Part shown: positions 18,705 through 22,839 of the stretch, in pieces | Layout of the letters: the number at the start of each line of letters is the position of its first letter | Numbering within the stretch: position 1 is the first letter of the stretch | Virus record (IMG/VR): IMGVR_UViG_3300006737_000235 | Location: 1 to 22,839 of that record | Source of the DNA: a virus | DNA: 22,839 nucleotides | Reading direction: 5' to 3' (one strand) | Position numbers and translations under genes: made by a program | The notes under the pieces: generated by a model | The model's database searches: none | The model's input: the letters and a program-made list of their open reading frames with translations, nothing else | What the model was told of the DNA's origin: nothing

Positions 18705-19762
18705 GTAAGCAGAACGAATTAGTTCAGTTTTCTAGAGGCGCATCAGGCGGTGGGTCGAAGAACCTTATAATTAATGGTGCAATGAACGTGGCACAGAGAT
18801 CGACAACTGCGTCAGTAACTAGTAGTGGTTATAAAACAGTTGATAGATTCTTAATGAATATTCATAGTGACTTTAACAGTAAAAGCACTATGACACAAAA
18901 TTTAGACTCTCTTACTCCACCAGATTATTTTAATAATTATCTTGGTTTAAAAATAGATACAGCAACTACAGCAACTGGAGATGTTTTTTATAATTTTAGA
19001 CAGCAACTAGAAGGTTATAATATCAGTCATTTAAAATTTGGTACTTCAAGTGCAAGATCAATTACAATATCTTTTTGGGTTCGTTCAACATTAACTGGCA
19101 ATTTTTCATTAACACTTAGAAATGGGGCTTCTGATAGGTCATTTGTAACTACATATAATATATCAACAGCTAATACTTGGGAAAAGAAAACCATTACTGT
19201 AGCAGGAGATACCACAGGCACTTGGACATCTACTAATGCAATAGGTTTAACCATTAATTTTGGACACGGTAGCGCACAAGGTCTTTATTCTACAAGCACA
19301 TTAAACGCATGGCAGTCAGGTAGCTTTACGGGAGCAACAAGCACTGTACAGATGGTTGAAACAGTTAATTCTAAATGGTACATCACAGGCGTTCAATTAG
19401 AGGTTAACGATAACGCTACGGACTTTGAGCATCGAAGCTTTGGGGATGAGCTTCAGTCTTGCAGACGGTATTACCACAAACAAGGAACTACTTACGGTTT
19501 TGTTGTAGCAATGCAAACCTCAACATCTTGTTATTCAAATCCAACTTTTCCTGTTGAAATGAGAGCCGCTCCAACCGTTGATATTGACCATGCTAATATA
19601 AATTTATACGTTCAGGGTGCAAAAACAACTACTGCTGATTTTGCACAGAATATTCAGCCTAGGTCTTTCCAGTTTCATTTACAAAGTTCTGGTGCATCGG
19701 CTGGTGATGCTGGACATATAGATGCACCTACTTTATTTTATACAGCAGATGCGGAGTTGTAA
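18701..19762 (+). CDS. Receptor-binding-type tail protein with carbohydrate-binding-like domain
   Basis: 353 residues. The opening FSRGASGGGSKNLIINGAMNVAQRSTTASVTSSGYKTVDRFLM and the WYITGVQLEVNDNATDFEHRSFGDELQSCRRYY motif mark a class of phage fibre proteins with a CBM-like beta-sandwich. Between them lies a long Ser/Thr-rich beta domain (SFWVRSTLTGNFSLTLRNG). The C-terminal ~90 residues are probably the variable tip. It should bind surface glycans of the host. The next gene, a small TIEEAE-type protein, starts 4 bases later. Confidence 0.78.
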   Translation: MSKQNELVQFSRGASGGGSKNLIINGAMNVAQRSTTASVTSSGYKTVDRFLMNIHSDFNSKSTMTQNLDSLTPPDYFNNYLGLKIDTATTATGDVFYNFRQQLEGYNISHLKFGTSSARSITISFWVRSTLTGNFSLTLRNGASDRSFVTTYNISTANTWEKKTITVAGDTTGTWTSTNAIGLTINFGHGSAQGLYSTSTLNAWQSGSFTGATSTVQMVETVNSKWYITGVQLEVNDNATDFEHRSFGDELQSCRRYYHKQGTTYGFVVAMQTSTSCYSNPTFPVEMRAAPTVDIDHANINLYVQGAKTTTADFAQNIQPRSFQFHLQSSGASAGDAGHIDAPTLFYTADAEL

Positions 19763-19765
19763 GGT

Positions 19766-19936
19766 ATGAATATTACGTCAGCACAATACATTCAAAATAT
19801 GAGTAATAAAAACGACTGTATAAAAACGGTTATTGACAGTAAAACACTATACGTTCCCCCAGATCCAGCAAACCGTCACTACGCCGCTATCCTCGAATGG
19901 GTTGCAGACGGAAATACCATCGAGGAGGCTGAATAA
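19766..19936 (+). CDS. Small conserved tail-region protein, 56 residues
   Basis: From ATG 19766, with AAGG just upstream, to TAA 19934-19936, which overlaps the next ATG (TAATG). The C-terminus RHYAAILEWVADGNTIEEAE is a common short motif of phage tail-region proteins, often found with fibre genes. It is probably a small assembly or tail-associated factor. Its coupling to the two fibre genes on either side supports this; the biochemical role is unknown. Confidence 0.72.
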   Translation: MNITSAQYIQNMSNKNDCIKTVIDSKTLYVPPDPANRHYAAILEWVADGNTIEEAE

Positions 19937-20976
19937 TGGCAGGGTATATAGGCGCAAACACTAGCTCAGTAACTAACAACCAAAATGCGGCTGAACGTAG
20001 AAAGAAGTTTACGTTTACGGCTGCTACAACTGCGCTGACTGGTTTAAATTTTTTACCTAACAAAATACATATATTCCACAACGGAATACGCCTCGTAAAA
20101 AATACAGATTTCACAGAGGCGGCTGACGGAAAGAGCGTAACCCTTATAAATGCCGCCCAAGCAGGCGATGAGGTAGTAGCAGTTACGTTTTCGCAAAACC
20201 CTTCATCTGGTGGTTATTCTGATACAGATGTTGACGCGCACTTACTAACGGCAGGCGTAACTCTTGATGCAACGAATGATAGTGTTGGGATTGGTACTAA
20301 TGCCCCAGCCGCAAAATTTGAACTGGAAGATGGTGGAGCGAGTCAAACAGTTTTGATGAAAATAACGGCTGATGATAGTAATCCATACAGTTTAGTCATT
20401 GGTAATGATACATATAGTACATCTGATACAGATGGCTTGACTATGTATGTTGGTAACTCAGGGCATGGTACTATAAACATGAGGGGTACAGGTTCATCAT
20501 TACAGTTTAGAACTGTGGGAACAGAACGTATGCGTATTGATGAAGATGGTTATGTAACAAAACCTAATCAGCCTTGTTTTGCTGCTTATAATTATAGTGC
20601 AGCTGGAACAATATTAGCCTCACATTATAATCCTATGCGTTGGGCAAATGTGCATGCAAATGTTGGTAATTGTTTTAATAATACAACTGGTAAATTTACT
20701 TTTCCTGTTACAGGTAAATATCTTTGTTTCTGTAATATAAATCTTAAAGCAACAGATGCTCAATGGTTTGGTTTGCATCTAGTTTATAATAATAATAGTG
20801 TGCAAGCGGCAAGTTGGAGCCAAAATCTTACTAATTCAACATATATAAACGTTATAATAAGCTCTATAGTTAGCGGTTCTGCTAATGATAATATGGCCTT
20901 TGCATGGCATAATTCTTATTCTGCACCAGACACCAATAATAGCTATAATCAAGCTTACATATATTTATTAGGTTAG
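19936..20976 (+). CDS. Tail-fibre protein with C1q-like tip
   Basis: 346 residues. An N-terminal module of about 90 residues (MAGYIG..., NKIHIFHNGIRLVKNTDFT, GDEVVAVTF) is an attachment-type domain that recurs in the gene at 21256. A repeat-like middle (SVGIGTNAPAAKFELED, TVGTERMRIDEDG) is typical of phage fibres with short GIGT...A repeats. The C-terminal ~130 residues (KFTFPVTGKYLCFCNINLKATD...) look like a C1q/TNF-type trimeric tip. The tip is likely the host-contacting part. It ends AYIYLLG. Confidence 0.72.
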   Translation: MAGYIGANTSSVTNNQNAAERRKKFTFTAATTALTGLNFLPNKIHIFHNGIRLVKNTDFTEAADGKSVTLINAAQAGDEVVAVTFSQNPSSGGYSDTDVDAHLLTAGVTLDATNDSVGIGTNAPAAKFELEDGGASQTVLMKITADDSNPYSLVIGNDTYSTSDTDGLTMYVGNSGHGTINMRGTGSSLQFRTVGTERMRIDEDGYVTKPNQPCFAAYNYSAAGTILASHYNPMRWANVHANVGNCFNNTTGKFTFPVTGKYLCFCNINLKATDAQWFGLHLVYNNNSVQAASWSQNLTNSTYINVIISSIVSGSANDNMAFAWHNSYSAPDTNNSYNQAYIYLLG

Positions 20977-20986
20977 GAAAAAAATT

Positions 20987-21256
20987 ATGCCAGATACAAC
21001 AGTTAGTTTAACGGACACAGAGGTAAAATCGTTAGAGTATGTAACCACATCTATTCAAGATTGGGCAGACAATGCTCTTACAAATAGAGCGCGAATAGCA
21101 AAAGACGAAATTATTTCTTTGTTAGTAACTCACTGCAACGCAAACAGTATAGCTATTGCGACAGGTGAAGATGCACAAGTAACACAAGCTTATTCTTTAG
21201 GTGTTGTTAAAACAGCCGAAGAACGAAACGCAGAGGAAGAAAGTACACCAGACTAA
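20987..21256 (+). CDS. Hypothetical 89-residue tail-region protein
   Basis: Helical and acidic, beginning MPDTTVSLTDTEVKSLEYVTTSIQDWADNAL. A 'TDTEVKSLEYV..S.QDWADNA..NRARIA' pattern is shared by small proteins in the fibre regions of marine phages, where a chaperone role has been suggested by context. It sits between two fibre-type genes (11-base gap and TAATG overlap), which fits a fibre-assembly helper. No catalytic motif. Confidence 0.68.
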   Translation: MPDTTVSLTDTEVKSLEYVTTSIQDWADNALTNRARIAKDEIISLLVTHCNANSIAIATGEDAQVTQAYSLGVVKTAEERNAEEESTPD

Positions 21257-21711
21257 TGGCAGGCTATATTGGAACATCAGGAGACACGCCCAGAGCTACC
21301 CAGACTAGAGATGTGTTCACTTGCGTTGGCGGTGAAACAAGTTTTGCTACAGGTGGATATTCGGTCAACTATGTTGACGTATTTTTAAATGGCATAAAAA
21401 TGCAAGTGGGTACAGATGTCACCGCAACAAATGGTTCTGATATTTTATTTGCAACGGCTGTGGCGGCTTCGGACATTGTAGAGGTCATAGCATACAAAAC
21501 CTTTGAAGTGGCAGGCGCAGTAGGCGGTGGAATGTTCAAGGGTGAGAACGGCACAACTGGCACAAGTGCAGGCGATATATTTAGAGTTAACGAGCAACAG
21601 CTTGACACAGATGTAGAAATTACATCAGCAGAAAACGCTAGTGCGACAGGGCCACTTACTGTAGCCTCTGGCACAACGCTTACAGTTAATGGGAACTTGG
21701 TGATTATATGA
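21256..21711 (+). CDS. Tail-fibre attachment-module protein, 151 residues
   Basis: It begins MAGYIGTSGDTPRATQTRD and contains YVDVFLNGIKMQVGTDVTATNGSDILF, a module related to the N-terminus of the gene at 19936 (MAGYIG, NGI-K/R, GTD/NTD, DIVEV/DEVVAV). After residue ~85 comes a Gly-rich hinge and a short beta/repeat-like tail (GPLTVASGTTLTVNG). It may form a collar or base for the tip proteins that follow. It overlaps the next gene by 4 bases (ATGA). Confidence 0.7.
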   Translation: MAGYIGTSGDTPRATQTRDVFTCVGGETSFATGGYSVNYVDVFLNGIKMQVGTDVTATNGSDILFATAVAASDIVEVIAYKTFEVAGAVGGGMFKGENGTTGTSAGDIFRVNEQQLDTDVEITSAENASATGPLTVASGTTLTVNGNLVII

Positions 21712-22250
21712 GTACGTTAGTAGTAGAAAATCTAAAAGGCCCAACAACAGGCGCTAATGCCAATAAGATTATCGTACCGTCTGGTCAGACGCTTGATGCT
21801 AGTAATGGTTTTACTGCTCCTGCTGGTCATGTTCTTCAAATAAAATGGAACCAAAATACAGCTTGGACAACTACAACAAGCACAAGCGGTATTGACGCAT
21901 TAACTTGTTCAATAACTCCATCTGCAACAACAAGTAATGTTTTGGTAATATTGCACTTAAACGGCATTAGAATTAATGGACTTACTCAATATGGAAAACT
22001 TGATTTATATAGAGATAGTACATTAATTAAACATATTCATGATTTAGCAGGATATCAAACCACACACACACATTATACTACAGATATACCTTCTACCTTT
22101 TATGATACATCAATATCAACAACATCATCTGTAACATATAAATTAACAGTAGCTATTTCTAGTTCAAGTGCTGATTTTGGCTTTAATAATTATGGCACTG
22201 GTAATAACAGGACAACTTCTAGTATTACATTAATGGAGATAGCAGGATGA
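21708..22250 (+). CDS. Tail-tip-like protein, 180 residues
   Basis: The start MSTLVVENLKGPTTGANANKIIVPSGQTLDAS is a recurring N-terminus of phage tip proteins. The rest is a Thr/Ser-rich beta domain (ALTCSITPSATTSNVLVILHLNGIRI, YKLTVAISSSSADFGFNNYG), probably a host-contacting lectin-like fold, ending TLMEIAG. It overlaps the next gene by 4 bases. It belongs to a series of short proteins that share the MSxL-(V/K)-V-(E/D) start (21708, 22247, 22729). Confidence 0.7.
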   Translation: MSTLVVENLKGPTTGANANKIIVPSGQTLDASNGFTAPAGHVLQIKWNQNTAWTTTTSTSGIDALTCSITPSATTSNVLVILHLNGIRINGLTQYGKLDLYRDSTLIKHIHDLAGYQTTHTHYTTDIPSTFYDTSISTTSSVTYKLTVAISSSSADFGFNNYGTGNNRTTSSITLMEIAG

Positions 22251-22732
22251 GCATCCTAAAGGTAGACACCATTAACGAAAAGACTAGTGGTAATGGGGTG
22301 CAGATTGCTGGTCATGTTATCCAATATCAACAGAGACATTTTGACTTGGGTGGTGGTTTTACTACAAGCACTGCATCATATATAGATTTTACAAATGTAT
22401 ATGTTGATATTACTCCAAAGTTTTCAAATAGTTTAATCAAATTTAGAACTCAAGTTTTTGGAAAAAATGCTACTTCTACTGGTTATTCTCAGTTTCAAAT
22501 TGTTGACACAAATAATTCTAATACAAGATTTAACGTAAATACTGCTGCTGAAAGTGCTTTCTATGAAGAAACAGGTTGGAATACTTCTGTAATAACTGCT
22601 GTAAATACAGCTAATACAACTAGCACTATGAGGCTTCAATTAAGAATTTTTACAAGCACCAGTCATACAAGCGTTTTTAATTGGTCTAGCGGTGATAGTA
22701 GACACGTTGAAGCATGGGAGATAGCCCAATGA
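22247..22732 (+). CDS. Tail-tip-like protein, 161 residues
   Basis: The opening MSILKVDTINEKTSGNGVQIAG and the ending HVEAWEIAQ parallel the previous gene (N-terminal MS-x-L start, C-terminal EIA). In between is a beta-rich domain with many Asn, Ser and Thr and several aromatic residues (YQQRHFDLGGGFTTSTASYIDFTNVYVDI), suited to glycan or protein binding. ATGA overlaps on both sides suggest coupled synthesis with the neighbouring tip genes. Exact family uncertain. Confidence 0.7.
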   Translation: MSILKVDTINEKTSGNGVQIAGHVIQYQQRHFDLGGGFTTSTASYIDFTNVYVDITPKFSNSLIKFRTQVFGKNATSTGYSQFQIVDTNNSNTRFNVNTAAESAFYEETGWNTSVITAVNTANTTSTMRLQLRIFTSTSHTSVFNWSSGDSRHVEAWEIAQ

Positions 22733-22839
22733 GTTCAGTATTAAAAGTAGATGCAATACAGAATACTGCTGGAACTTCTGCGCTGACTATAGATAGCGGT
22801 GGTGTAGTAAATTTATCTAGCACAGTTATGTATGACACA
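22729..22839 (+). CDS. Tail-tip-like protein, N-terminal part (runs off the right edge)
   Basis: From ATG 22729 (ATGA overlap) the frame is open to the edge, giving 37 residues: MSSVLKVDAIQNTAGTSALT, then IDSGGVVNLSSTVMYDT. The opening matches the previous gene's MSILKVDTIN, making a third member of the tandem tip series. Similar SALTIDSGGVV segments precede lectin-like tips in phage fibres. The rest lies outside the window. Confidence 0.68.
   Translation, partial: MSSVLKVDAIQNTAGTSALTIDSGGVVNLSSTVMYDT

Noticed and set aside
19936-22839. Diversity-generating retroelement acting on the tip genes
   Set aside because: No reverse transcriptase and no template/variable repeat pair are visible in the window.
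1-22839. tRNA genes or integration module
   Set aside because: No cloverleaf-like sequence, integrase or attachment core was recognised by reading; a dedicated scan was not possible.

Overview
The window is part of an AT-rich genome of a tailed double-stranded DNA phage. It carries a lysis cassette, a DNA replication and recombination module, a terminase pair, a head-tail adaptor and a long run of tail-fibre-like genes. I see no integrase, excisionase or CI-like repressor, so nothing points to lysogeny. The SU10-type adaptor suggests a short-tailed virion. The small Lys-rich proteins and the short modular tail-tip proteins resemble those of marine bacteriophages, and the holin is of the gene-transfer-agent 3TM type. 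An alphaproteobacterial, probably marine, host is therefore plausible, but this is inference.

Layout. (1) 1-1444, + strand: end of an unidentified gene, a small membrane protein with an EF-hand loop, a holin and a GH19-type endolysin. (2) 1431-3034, - strand: six overlapping small genes read leftwards. (3) 3035-3127: divergent control region with two overlapping promoter candidates. (4) 3128-7596, + strand: a ribbon-helix-helix regulator, a PD-(D/E)XK nuclease, an unknown gene, a RecE/exonuclease-VIII-like nuclease, an Enc34-like ssDNA-binding protein with an SSB-type acidic tail, and a primase-helicase. (5) 7720-8132, + strand: two small unknown genes. (6) 12115-8150, - strand: eleven small genes, including a GP88-like cysteine protein and a DUF2786 protein. 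(7) 12116-13009: a gene-free, repeat-rich control region, the best origin candidate. (8) 13010-22839, + strand: small and large terminase, three tiny Lys-rich proteins, a repeat protein, an adaptor, then a string of fibre and tip genes running off the right edge. No portal or capsid gene lies between terminase and adaptor, so the virion genes appear to be split, with the rest outside the window.

The most unusual signals are non-coding. In the 9.7-12.1 kb minus-strand cluster the genes look like cassettes. Three junctions carry a long hairpin with an invariant core and 3x3 internal loop but different, compensating outer stems, and many genes start with a shared leader, AAGGAAAGGCTAACAA-ATG. 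A 45-bp exact direct repeat with a 14-bp palindrome stands before the plus-strand gene at 7720 and again before the small terminase. The 12.1-13.0 kb region contains helically phased iterons, a second repeat family, a 23-bp inverted repeat, two C-tracts and an AT-rich block.

Working together, the left minus-strand genes and the divergent + replication genes are probably early. The RecE-like nuclease, SSB and primase-helicase would replicate and recombine DNA, probably with a host or off-window polymerase. The terminase packages it, the fibre genes build the adsorption apparatus, and the holin and endolysin release progeny. Timing is inferred from layout only.
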